From contig NZ_VOHA01000003.1 of assembly GCF_007859315.1 (NCBI RefSeq), positions 434,001-498,000 of the forward strand: a stretch of DNA of 64,000 bases. Direction: 5' to 3'. The notes below the pieces were generated by a model. The model was not told the DNA's origin. It searched no databases and saw nothing but the letters and a program-made list of their open reading frames with translations. The translations under genes were made by a program, and so were the position numbers. Positions 47,129-55,255 of this stretch are shown piece after piece; position 1 is the stretch's first letter, and the number at the start of each line of letters is the position of its first letter. The stretch comes from Reyranella sp. CPCC 100927. GTDB taxonomy: Bacteria > Pseudomonadota > Alphaproteobacteria > Reyranellales > Reyranellaceae.

Positions 47129-47929
47129 ATGGAGTATTTTTCGTACGCAGGCTATGAGATTCCGATCCACCTGATCAATATGACAGGCGGTGGTCCAGAG
47201 ACTTTCGGACCTGTGGCCGAGCATCACATGAGTGACTTGCGTACGACCGTTGGGGTTGAGCCGTCTTACTCGATGGTCGAAATTGGTTGCGGCATCGGGA
47301 AAGACGCCATCACGTTGACGCAGATACTGTCGGATGAAGGCCGCTATGTCGGCATCGACATCATCAAGCCGTCGATCGACTGGTGTCAGGCAAATATCGC
47401 GAAGCGTCATCCGAATTTTTCATTTCTGCATTTCGACGTACGCGACCAGCTCCATAATCCGAATGGAACAACATCTACGCTCGACATTCGGGTGCCGGTG
47501 CCAGCGGGCTCGGTTGACAGAATTTTCCTTTGGTCAGTCTTCACCCACATGCTCCGGCCTGAAATTATTCATTACATGCGAGAGTTCGCGCGCATTCTGA
47601 AGCCCGAAGGGCTCGTATTTGCCACCTGCTTTGTTTACAATGATGAAGTACTTGCGACTGCTCGAAAGACGGACCGCACTCCTTGGAGACTTTTCTTTGA
47701 GCACGAGCATGAGCCGGGATGCAGGATTAACGATCCGGCCTCTCCATTAAGTGCAGTGGCCTTCACGCAAGACGCTTTACAATCGATGGTGAAGGCAAGC
47801 GGATTGGTTTTTGATCGTCCAGTAGGGCAAGGCGTATGGTCTGGTCTGCCAGGAAAACATTCTCAAGATGTCATGGTGCTGCGCCGTCGGCGGCGGACGT
47901 GGCTCGGGCGCCTCATGGGACTTAAGTAG
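47129..47929 (+). CDS. Class I SAM-dependent methyltransferase
   Basis: 266-residue methyltransferase. Motif I reads YSMVEIGCGIGKDAITLTQIL, followed by YVGIDIIKPSIDWCQANIAKRHP, FLHFDVRDQLHNPNG, a motif-III-like IFLWSVFTHMLRPEIIHYMREFARILKP with LVFATCFV, and a basic C-terminal tail. The WSVFTHM segment is common in sugar-modifying methyltransferases next to glycan export genes. It stands alone between a hairpin-bearing intergenic region and the convergent KpsE-like gene, so it may be transcribed by itself. Base composition is lower in GC than at the locus ends. Target unknown; probably a glycan hydroxyl. Confidence 0.86.
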   Translation: MEYFSYAGYEIPIHLINMTGGGPETFGPVAEHHMSDLRTTVGVEPSYSMVEIGCGIGKDAITLTQILSDEGRYVGIDIIKPSIDWCQANIAKRHPNFSFLHFDVRDQLHNPNGTTSTLDIRVPVPAGSVDRIFLWSVFTHMLRPEIIHYMREFARILKPEGLVFATCFVYNDEVLATARKTDRTPWRLFFEHEHEPGCRINDPASPLSAVAFTQDALQSMVKASGLVFDRPVGQGVWSGLPGKHSQDVMVLRRRRRTWLGRLMGLK

Positions 47930-48103
47930 TCAGTCCTGCGAGATATCGGCACGCGGCGAAGGAGGCGGTCTGCCATTCGAATCCTTTCCGTGCTGCGACG
48001 ACTTTCAAGCGCTACCCGCCGAGAGCGGAAGAATGGGTGCGCGCTAGCATTGGCCGCATGGGGAACCACTCTTGCTGCTTGTCGGCCCAGCTTGGATGAT
48101 TTT

Positions 48104-49375
48104 CTACGCCATGTGATTGCGTACAAGGCTAATCGCCCCGCAGAAGGCGGCCCACACGACGAACCCCCCGCCAAGCGCCAGCGCAGTGAACAGGATCGGC
48201 CTGGGATAACGCGAGTCTTGCGGCACTGACGGGCGCACAAAGGTGGCGAGGTAGACGAGCTGCCGCTCACTCGTGATGCGCGCCACTTCGAGGGCGGCGG
48301 CGGCGGTCGCGTAGTGACGCTCTGCGATCCGGCGTTCCAGGTCCTGCTGGGCGAACTTGGTCAGGGATTCGGAGAGGACCTTGTCGTTGGGTGCCGTCGT
48401 GCTTGCCCGCTGGGTCGTCAGCCGGGCTTCCAGTTCCGCGATCTGGTCCGCCATCGCGTTGAGACGAGCGGTGAGGGTACGCATCTGTGGTGCGGATGCC
48501 GAGACGTACTTGCGCTGCGTCTCGTACTCTTGCTGCAGACGCAGGCGCTCGCCTTGCAGGGCCGTGATGAGGTCTGCCAAGGCCTTGCCCTGCTGGCCGG
48601 CATCGAGGGTTCCTTCGGTGTTGCGCACCTTCTGGAATTCGATGCGCGCCCGGCTGAGGCGTTCGGCGCTGCGCTCGAACTCGCGCTCGGCGTCAGCCAC
48701 GGTCGCCCGCATCATGCGGCCGTTCATATCGTTGACCAGCGCCTCGCTGAGCTCGATCACGGCATCGGCAATGCGCTTGGCGTCCTCGGGACTGAAAGCG
48801 CGCACGGTGAAATCCACGATGCCCGACTGGAGCTGGATGTTGAAATGCGTCTTGGACACCCAGTAGTCCACGACCTTCTCGATCGGCTTCTCGCGATTGA
48901 GGCGGGAGAACCAGTCGATATCGTCAGCACCGTAGAGGTTGCGCAAACCCAGTCGCTCTTCCAGGGCCTCCACGAGCGCGCGGCTCTCCATGTAGCTCGT
49001 CACCACCTGGGTGTCCTGGGCGATCTTGGCCAGGGGTATGCCCGTCAACGCGCCGACGCCATCGATCTTGGGGAGTTCGCCCGTGCGCACAGCAAACTTT
49101 GCTTCGGCGACATACTGCGGCGTGGCGATGAAGCCGAAATAGACTCCCGCTACCACGGTAGGCGCGACAACCAGCAATCCAAAGCTGACCAGGAAGACCA
49201 TCCGGAACAGGCGCGCATGGCGTCGCATCCGAATGGAGCCGGTTCCGAACGCCCGCCGGCTGCGCTTGGACATTTTGAGGCGGCGGGCGGTCTCGGCCAA
49301 GGAGCGCGACATCAGCTCCGCCCGGCGCACGGCAGGCGCCCTTTCGTCAGGGGGCGAAACCTCGTTGTCGCTCAT
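48104..49375 (-). CDS. KpsE-like capsule polysaccharide export inner-membrane protein, copy 2
   Basis: 423-residue polysaccharide co-polymerase of the KpsE type. It has a basic N-terminus, a first membrane helix at ~57-80 (FRMVFLVSFGLLVVAPTVVAG), the post-helix motif TPQYVAEAKFAVRTGEL, and long coiled-coil helices at ~210-355. RPSVPQDSRYPRPILF and a final helix (ALALGGGFVVWAAFCGAISLV) follow. It lies upstream of kpsT on the same strand in reading order (kpsT starts at 50200, ends 49547; this gene starts 172 bases further on), so it is probably the partner of this ABC exporter. It shares layout and several motifs with the copy at 27.7-29.0 kb. Confidence 0.9.
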   Translation of the reverse strand: MSDNEVSPPDERAPAVRRAELMSRSLAETARRLKMSKRSRRAFGTGSIRMRRHARLFRMVFLVSFGLLVVAPTVVAGVYFGFIATPQYVAEAKFAVRTGELPKIDGVGALTGIPLAKIAQDTQVVTSYMESRALVEALEERLGLRNLYGADDIDWFSRLNREKPIEKVVDYWVSKTHFNIQLQSGIVDFTVRAFSPEDAKRIADAVIELSEALVNDMNGRMMRATVADAEREFERSAERLSRARIEFQKVRNTEGTLDAGQQGKALADLITALQGERLRLQQEYETQRKYVSASAPQMRTLTARLNAMADQIAELEARLTTQRASTTAPNDKVLSESLTKFAQQDLERRIAERHYATAAAALEVARITSERQLVYLATFVRPSVPQDSRYPRPILFTALALGGGFVVWAAFCGAISLVRNHMA

Positions 49376-49470
49376 ACGCTATAACCCTTCCGCTCTGATG
49401 CTGAGATCGCTAGTGCCGCCGTGCCGGTGCGGAGGGTTATCCGTGCCTATGGGCCCTGGTCACACCACCG

Positions 49471-49499
49471 CAAGATCCTTCGCGACGCTCAGGATGACC
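49471..49499. repeat. Dispersed AT/GC hairpin element of the 'SFATLRMT' type
   Basis: The sequence around GATCCTTCGCGACGCTCAGG resembles a short element scattered through intergenic regions of many bacterial genomes. Its spurious translations read SFASLRMT or ILRxAQDD; here they read SFATLRMT and ILRDAQDD. It contains ATCCT/AGGAT inverted arms. Recognition is from memory of such translations; no genome comparison was possible. Confidence 0.4.
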
Positions 49500-49546
49500 G
49501 TGGAACAATCCACACCAAACATCCGCACTCTTTTCCGGACAATGCA

Positions 49547-50200
49547 CTAGCGATTCAGCCGATTGTACACTTCAATGGCCTTGTCCACGGTATCAAACTG
49601 CATCAGGTGCCCGTCAACCAGGACAGCACCACGGCTACAGTAAGCCTTAATCGTGGCCATGGTATGTGAGACGACAATGACATCGGCTTTGGCGCGCCGC
49701 GCGGCGAAGGCCTCCTCGCAGCGTCGCTGGAAACGCATATCGCCGACGCCGGTGATCTCGTCGACCAGGTAGCATTCGAACTCGATGGCCATTGAGACGC
49801 CAAACGCCAAACGCGCCGCCATGCCTGAGGAATACGTGAGGACGGGGGCGTCGAGATAGTCGCCGAGCTCCGAGAAGTCCTCGACGAAACGCACCACCCG
49901 GCGGACATCTTCGCCATAAATGCGTGCGATGAATTTTATATTGTCCCGGCCGCTGACGTGGCCATGGAAACTGCCGCCGAAGCCCAGCGGCCAGGACACC
50001 CGGACATTGCTCCTAATGCGGCCGGCATTGGGCAGTTCGGTCCCCGCGATCAGCCGCAGCGTTGTCGATTTCCCGGCGCCATTCACGCCCAGCAGGCCAT
50101 ACGACCACCCGCTTTCGAAGACGGCCGAAACATGGTCGAGCACCACCTTCATGTGCTGCGGCGTCTTGTAGAACTTGTATACGTTCTGGAGCTGGATCAT
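49547..50200 (-). CDS. kpsT: Capsule polysaccharide ABC transporter ATPase KpsT
   Basis: 217-residue ATPase, the usual KpsT length: IQLQNVYKFYKTPQHMKVVLD, Walker A (GVNGAGKST), Q-loop region WPLGFGGSFHGHVSGRDN, signature YSSGMAARLAFGVSM and Walker B (ECYLVDEITGVGD). WPLGFGGSF is typical of capsule/O-antigen exporters. The frame continues upstream to 50269, but family homology begins at ATG 50200. Unlike the usual kpsM-kpsT operon, its permease partner is encoded divergently, 63 bases away. It powers export of the finished polysaccharide across the inner membrane. Confidence 0.95.
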   Translation of the reverse strand: MIQLQNVYKFYKTPQHMKVVLDHVSAVFESGWSYGLLGVNGAGKSTTLRLIAGTELPNAGRIRSNVRVSWPLGFGGSFHGHVSGRDNIKFIARIYGEDVRRVVRFVEDFSELGDYLDAPVLTYSSGMAARLAFGVSMAIEFECYLVDEITGVGDMRFQRRCEEAFAARRAKADVIVVSHTMATIKAYCSRGAVLVDGHLMQFDTVDKAIEVYNRLNR

Positions 50201-50263
50201 TTTCCCAGGAAATCTCGGTCGGCTTTCTGGCACGGCAGAACGCTGACCTAATACGGTAGGTCG

Positions 50264-51067
50264 ATGCACATCTCAACCGGTACCCATCAGTCGACACTCG
50301 CACTGCTGCGACTCCAGTTCCGTGTGATCGTCGCCATCATGCTGCGGGACATCCGGACCCGCTTCTTCGGGCATGGTTTGGGCTACCTGGTCATGATCGG
50401 ATGGCCCCTGGTTCACATCCTGATCCTGCTGGGCATCTACACACTGCTCGGCCGCGCCACGCCGTATGGCGAAAGCATGGCGCTGTTCTTTGCCACCGGA
50501 TTGGTGCCTTTCATGGCGTACAATTACATGTCCCGGTGGACGATGATCGCGTTGCTCTTCAACAAGTCGCTGCTGGCATTTCCGGTGATCAAGACCCTGG
50601 ATGTGCTACTGGCGCGTACAGTGCTCGAAGCGCTGGGCAATTTCTGCTCCGTGATCCTGCTGATATTCATTCTCTGGATGGTCGACATCGATTGCATGCC
50701 CATGGACATGGTCCAGGCGTGTTATGCGCTCGGCGCTGCGATGTTGCTGGGTGCCGGGTTCGGCATCGTGCACGGCATCATTGCCATGGCCATTCCCACG
50801 TGGGCGACCGGCTATGCGTTGGTCATTGTCTTCATGTACATGATCTCGGGCGTCTTCTTCGTGCCCAGCGCAATGCCAGAGACCCTGCGGTACCTCCTGT
50901 CGTTCAATCCCGTGCTCCAGACCGTCGAATGGATGCGCTCGGCGTATTATGAGGGCTATTCGACGATCCTCGACAGAAGCTACGCTGTCTGGTTCGGGCT
51001 GGTGCACGTTTCGCTGGGCCTGATCATCGAGCGCCTTGTTCGGGGTCACCTGCTGATGGCCCGATAG
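50264..51067 (+). CDS. kpsM: Capsule polysaccharide ABC transporter permease KpsM
   Basis: 267-residue ABC-2-type permease with about six hydrophobic segments and the KpsM-type motifs IMLRDIRTRFFGHGLGYLVMI, FFATGLVPFMAYN and YMISGVFFVPSAMPETLRYLLSFNPVLQTVEWMR-like C-terminal region (two consecutive segments). It forms the membrane channel for KpsT. It is divergent from kpsT with only 63 bases between the coding regions, so both promoters must overlap there. A two-domain GT2 gene follows 15 bases after its stop. Confidence 0.95.
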   Translation: MHISTGTHQSTLALLRLQFRVIVAIMLRDIRTRFFGHGLGYLVMIGWPLVHILILLGIYTLLGRATPYGESMALFFATGLVPFMAYNYMSRWTMIALLFNKSLLAFPVIKTLDVLLARTVLEALGNFCSVILLIFILWMVDIDCMPMDMVQACYALGAAMLLGAGFGIVHGIIAMAIPTWATGYALVIVFMYMISGVFFVPSAMPETLRYLLSFNPVLQTVEWMRSAYYEGYSTILDRSYAVWFGLVHVSLGLIIERLVRGHLLMAR

Positions 51068-51082
51068 TCCCGCCAGCCGCTG

Positions 51083-53266
51083 ATGTTCCGCTTTTTCAGC
51101 CTGTCGGCCGTTGGCGCCCGGCGGATCGGGCTGTCGACGTGGCGGACGACCGCGGAGACGGCGGCCTTCACGGTCCGCCCGCGCCTCGGGCGTCCGCGCT
51201 ATGCCGTGCTGTTTCTTGCTGCCGCGGACAGTCCGCTGAAGCCACGGCTGGAAGTGGACTACGGGCCTGGTCGAGCGCCCGAGGTGCACGTGGTGGGCCA
51301 CGACGGCCTCGGCATTTATGCAATCGACCTGATTGGCAACCCCGACGTCCGGGAGGTCAGGCTGGTTGTGCCGGGTCCAGCGCGCCGGCTCGGAGTCTGG
51401 GCTCGCGGGGCGAGCAGCCGGCGCGTCCTGCAGCGGATGATCGCCCGGTCGATCGAGCGCACGATGGCCGGGAAGGGGCCCCCTCCGGTCTTCGAGATCG
51501 TCGGTGCCGGCGCGGAGCGACACACCATCGCTGTGCCCGCGAAGCGGCGCTTCAAGGGCAATGGTCAGCATTTTGTCAGGATGCTGACGATGGCAGCCAT
51601 GACGCCCGTCGAGCGAGGGACGCTGGCCGCCGGGGATGGCGCGCCGCCATTGTCGTTTGTCGTGCCCGTCTACAACACCGCCACGCGGTACCTGGACGAT
51701 CTCTATGCATCGTTCCGGGCTCAGCCGACGGGGACAGCCGAACTGGTTCTGACCGACGACGGCTCGACGTCCCAGGAGACCCGCGCCTGGCTCGCGGCTC
51801 ATGCGGCGGCGCCGTTTGTCACGGTGGTCACCGGCCGCCAGAACGGCGGGATCGCGGCGGCGACAAACGCCGGCATCGCGGCTTCGCGCGGCGCCTGGGT
51901 CGGCTTGGTCGATCACGACGATGCGCTGTCGCCATACGCAGTGCCGCGCATTCTCGAGGCCCTGCGACAGCACCCCGACGCGGCCTTCCTGTACACCGAC
52001 GAGCTGATTACCAACGAAGCCCTGAAACCTGTCCACTACCACCTCAAGCCGGCCTACGATCCGGTGCTGTTGTCCGGCGTCAACTACATCAACCATCTCT
52101 CGCTCTACCGCCGGGACCGGCTGCTGGCGCTGGGCGGGCTGCGCCAGGGCTACGAAGGCTCGCAGGACTACGACCTCCTGCTGCGCTACCTGAGCGGCCT
52201 GCAGCGGCACGAGATCCTGCACCTGCCGTACCCGGCCTATCTCTGGCGTCGGCACGCCCAGAGCTTCTCGACGACGGCGCTGGATCAGGCGCTGGCGAAC
52301 GCGCGCCGCGCGCTGGGCGAGCAATACGGATCGGCCGAGGCGCCGGTGCCGGTCGAGGGCGCGCTGGCGCCGACCCAGCACCGCGTGCGCTTCGACACGG
52401 CGGTGAAGACGTGGCCGAAGGTGTCCATCATCGTTCCCAGCCGCGATTCGTATGACCTGATATCGCGCCTGCTCGAGGATCTCACGACCCGCACCGACTA
52501 TCCCGACCGCGAGATCATCGTGGTCGACAACGGTACGACGGATGCGCGGGTATTGGCGCTCTACGAGCGGGCGCGGGCGCAGCTCCCAGGCTTCCGGGTC
52601 GAGATCACCCCGGAGGCCTTCAACTTCTCGCGTCAGGTCAATCGCGGCATCCGTCTGAGCACGGGCGAGCATGTCCTGCTCTTGAACAATGACGTCGAGG
52701 TGATGGATTCGCAGTGGCTGCGCGAAATGGTGTCGTGCCTGGCCTATCCCGGTGCCGGCATTGTCGGCGTGCGCCTGCTTTATCCCGACCGGACGCTGCA
52801 GCATGCGGGCGTCATTGTGGGGTTGGCGGACCTGGCCGGGCACTGGTATCACGCCAAGCCGGAAGCATTTGCCGGGATGATGGGCCGGCTCAACGTGCGG
52901 CAGTCGCTGTCGGCGGTGACGGCGGCCTGCATGCTGATCTCGCGATCATGCCTGGACGCGGTCGGCGCGTTCGACGAGGAAGCCTTCGCGGTCGCCTACA
53001 ATGATGTCGATTATTGCCTGCGTGCCGTGAAGCAGGGCTACCGGATCGTGTGGACGCCGTTCGCCACGCTGATCCACCACGAGTCGGCCTCGCGCGGCAG
53101 CGACGAGCTTCCCGCCAACCGGGCTCGCTTCGCGCGCGAGAAGGTCGCCCTGCGCGAACGCCACGGAACGGACAAATTCAGCGATCCCGCGTTCAGTCCG
53201 TGGTTCGACCGCGGTCATTCGGAGCCGCGTCTCATCCTGTTGGACCGGCTCCCCGAAGCGCGCTAG
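51083..53266 (+). CDS. Bifunctional GT2 glycosyltransferase (two GT-A domains)
   Basis: 727 residues with two GT2 domains. The first (~190-420) contains LSFVVPVYNTATRYLDDLY, LVLTDDGSTS and VDHDDALSP. The second (~445-690) contains VSIIVPSRDSYDLISRLLED, EIIVVDNGTTD, LLLNNDVEVMDSQWL and IHHESASRGSDE. Both keep the aspartate-rich nucleotide-binding motif, so both are probably active, as in polymerases that add alternating sugars. The ~180-residue N-terminal part has no recognised family. It is co-transcribed with kpsM. The relative at 57.0-59.1 kb has the same layout but a degraded first domain. Confidence 0.92.
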   Translation: MFRFFSLSAVGARRIGLSTWRTTAETAAFTVRPRLGRPRYAVLFLAAADSPLKPRLEVDYGPGRAPEVHVVGHDGLGIYAIDLIGNPDVREVRLVVPGPARRLGVWARGASSRRVLQRMIARSIERTMAGKGPPPVFEIVGAGAERHTIAVPAKRRFKGNGQHFVRMLTMAAMTPVERGTLAAGDGAPPLSFVVPVYNTATRYLDDLYASFRAQPTGTAELVLTDDGSTSQETRAWLAAHAAAPFVTVVTGRQNGGIAAATNAGIAASRGAWVGLVDHDDALSPYAVPRILEALRQHPDAAFLYTDELITNEALKPVHYHLKPAYDPVLLSGVNYINHLSLYRRDRLLALGGLRQGYEGSQDYDLLLRYLSGLQRHEILHLPYPAYLWRRHAQSFSTTALDQALANARRALGEQYGSAEAPVPVEGALAPTQHRVRFDTAVKTWPKVSIIVPSRDSYDLISRLLEDLTTRTDYPDREIIVVDNGTTDARVLALYERARAQLPGFRVEITPEAFNFSRQVNRGIRLSTGEHVLLLNNDVEVMDSQWLREMVSCLAYPGAGIVGVRLLYPDRTLQHAGVIVGLADLAGHWYHAKPEAFAGMMGRLNVRQSLSAVTAACMLISRSCLDAVGAFDEEAFAVAYNDVDYCLRAVKQGYRIVWTPFATLIHHESASRGSDELPANRARFAREKVALRERHGTDKFSDPAFSPWFDRGHSEPRLILLDRLPEAR

Positions 53267-53309
53267 GAAGCGCGCATCAACGTCGCCGCCATCCTTCGGG
53301 AGATGCCTC

Positions 53310-54209
53310 TTGTTCGCCAAGCTGTTTCGCACCGCGTCGAGTCTGGTGGGGCTTCCAGTCCAGCCTGACAGCGGTTCAGACAGGAAGCAGCATTCCTCCC
53401 GCGTTTCGCGATCCGGCACCGACGTGGTGTTGGACTCATATGTCGATGCCGTGCCCAGCGCGCAGAACGCCATCGATATCGTGCCGGGTTGGAATCACGC
53501 GATGCCGCCCCATGTCGGCGCGACGGCCGGCGACACACCGCTCTACGAGGACATCAGGATTCCATGGTGCCTGGAGCAGTTCGGATCCGTCAGTGGCCGC
53601 AAGATCCTGGAGCTCGGACCGCTTGAAGGCATCCACACCTACCTGCTGGATCAGCAGGGGCCGGCGTTCATCCATGCCATCGAGGCCAACAGGCTGGCGT
53701 TCCTGCGCTGCCTGATCACCAAGGAGCTGCTGGAGATCAAGCACGCCAAGTTCATGCTCGGCAACTTCCTGCCCTGGCTCGAACGGACCGACGTCAAATA
53801 CGATCTGATCATTGCATCGGGTGTGCTCTACCACATGAGCGATCCGGTGCACCTGCTGGAGCTGATCGGCCGGCGCTCCGATGCTGTCTATCTATGGACG
53901 CACTATTTCAGCGAACAGGCGATGCCCCCTGGCGATGAACGACGCGAGGCTCTGTCCGGCGATGTCGAAACCATAGCGTTTCGCGGCCTGACCGTGCCCC
54001 TGTATCGCCGCGGCTACCACAATGCGTGGAAGGCCAAGGCGTTCTGCGGCGGAATGCATGACCGCCACTACTGGATGGAAAGGGAGGATATCATGAGAGT
54101 CCTGGGTTTGCTCGGGTTCGACGACATCCGCATTGCGCACGATCAGCCCGACCACTCCAATGGTCCGGCATTCTCGGTCTTCGCCAGGCGATCCGCAGCC
54201 GGGGCTTGA
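53310..54209 (+). CDS. SAM-dependent methyltransferase (CmoB/DUF1698-like)
   Basis: 299-residue methyltransferase. Motif I reads KILELGPLEGIHTYLLDQQG, then IHAIEANRLAFLRCLITKELL and the catalytic-region YDLIIASGVLYHMSDPVHLLELIG. GVLYHM-x-DP is characteristic of the DUF1698/CmoB-like branch. A C-terminal part with HDRHYWMEREDIMRVLGLLGF follows. The start codon is TTG at 53310, supported by GGGAG 7 bases upstream; no ATG lies near. It is 43 bases after the two-domain GT2 gene and 51 bases before the PhyH-like gene. Probable sugar or lipid-carrier methylation. Confidence 0.87.
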   Translation: MFAKLFRTASSLVGLPVQPDSGSDRKQHSSRVSRSGTDVVLDSYVDAVPSAQNAIDIVPGWNHAMPPHVGATAGDTPLYEDIRIPWCLEQFGSVSGRKILELGPLEGIHTYLLDQQGPAFIHAIEANRLAFLRCLITKELLEIKHAKFMLGNFLPWLERTDVKYDLIIASGVLYHMSDPVHLLELIGRRSDAVYLWTHYFSEQAMPPGDERREALSGDVETIAFRGLTVPLYRRGYHNAWKAKAFCGGMHDRHYWMEREDIMRVLGLLGFDDIRIAHDQPDHSNGPAFSVFARRSAAGA

Positions 54210-54260
54210 CCGGCACCGTGAACTCGGCATGACTCGGTCTGGTATCTCGATGGAACGGAA

Positions 54261-55247
54261 ATGCTGACGATCGGCAGTCTGCGACGAAAGGTTGTTCGCC
54301 TGAACGGCGATTTCCGCCGCCATTATTTTGCCGACGTGCCGGTCGACCTGGACGCGATCGGCGAATTGCGCGGCGACGCCTTTCCCGCCAGCGGTCCGGC
54401 GCCCTGGCTGGACAGGCCCGATGCGCTGCTGGCCGTGGATCGTCGCCTTGCCGAGGGAACGATCACGGCAGGCGATGCGGAGCTTTGCCGCCAATGGATC
54501 GTCGACGGCTACCTCATCGTCGAGAACCTGATCGAGCACGACCTGTTGGACCGGACGTGGGAAGCCTATGAGCAGGCCATCCGGGACGGGCGCGTGACGC
54601 TCGATCCGGAGAGCCATGGCGAGGGGGATCCGTATCCGGGTCGGAACCTTGATCCGCACGTGCAGCTACCGGCGATCGCCGCGTTGCAGAGCCATCCGAC
54701 GATCCTGCGCATCACCAACCTGCTGTTCGGCCGGGAGACAATTCCGTTTCAGACCATCATGGGGCACAAGAGCAGCGCGCAGCGCCCGCATTCCGATGCC
54801 ATCCACATGACGACGTATCCGCTGGGATACCTGATCGCCAACTGGATCGCCTTCGAGGACATCCATCCCGACAGCGGACCGCTCGAGTATTATCCCCGGA
54901 GCCATCGGTTGCTGCCCTATCTGCTGAGCGGGGACATCGGCATCGCGCCGCGGGCGTTCAAAGAGAAGGGCTACGCCCTCTACAATGAACGGTACGAGCC
55001 GACGATCGAGCGGTACCTGAATGCCCATCGGCTGGAGCCGCAGTTCTTTTGCCCGCGCAAAGGCGACGTACTGTTCTGGCACGCCAACCTGGTGCACGGT
55101 GGATCGCTTCGGAAAGATCTGCGTCATTCGAGGCGGGCACTGGTGTGCCACTACTTCGCCCGGGGTGCGGTGACCTATCACGACCTTTCCGGCAATCCAT
55201 CGCGGCTGCACCGCGATGGGCTATATACCGCACCGCATCCCGACTGA
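54261..55247 (+). CDS. Phytanoyl-CoA dioxygenase (PhyH) family protein, copy 2
   Basis: 328-residue Fe(II)/2-oxoglutarate oxygenase-type protein. It has the metal ligands H177-x-D179 (RPHSDAIHM) and H279 (NLVHGGS), followed by arginines (RHSRRALVCHYF) that may hold 2-oxoglutarate. The family start CRQWIVDGYLIVENL and the mid-domain NWIAFEDIHPDSGPLEYYPRSH are clear. It follows the methyltransferase and converges with the methyltransferase-repeat gene, 8 bases apart. Likely hydroxylates a glycan or lipid component; substrate unknown. It shares only the fold motifs with the copy at 20.2-21.3 kb. Confidence 0.89.
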   Translation: MLTIGSLRRKVVRLNGDFRRHYFADVPVDLDAIGELRGDAFPASGPAPWLDRPDALLAVDRRLAEGTITAGDAELCRQWIVDGYLIVENLIEHDLLDRTWEAYEQAIRDGRVTLDPESHGEGDPYPGRNLDPHVQLPAIAALQSHPTILRITNLLFGRETIPFQTIMGHKSSAQRPHSDAIHMTTYPLGYLIANWIAFEDIHPDSGPLEYYPRSHRLLPYLLSGDIGIAPRAFKEKGYALYNERYEPTIERYLNAHRLEPQFFCPRKGDVLFWHANLVHGGSLRKDLRHSRRALVCHYFARGAVTYHDLSGNPSRLHRDGLYTAPHPD

Positions 55248-55255
55248 CGGCATAC

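Noticed and set aside
50606-52852. 748-codon minus-strand open frame opposite kpsM and the GT2 gene
   Set aside because: Spans two convincing plus-strand genes and shows no motif; typical antisense artefact of high GC.
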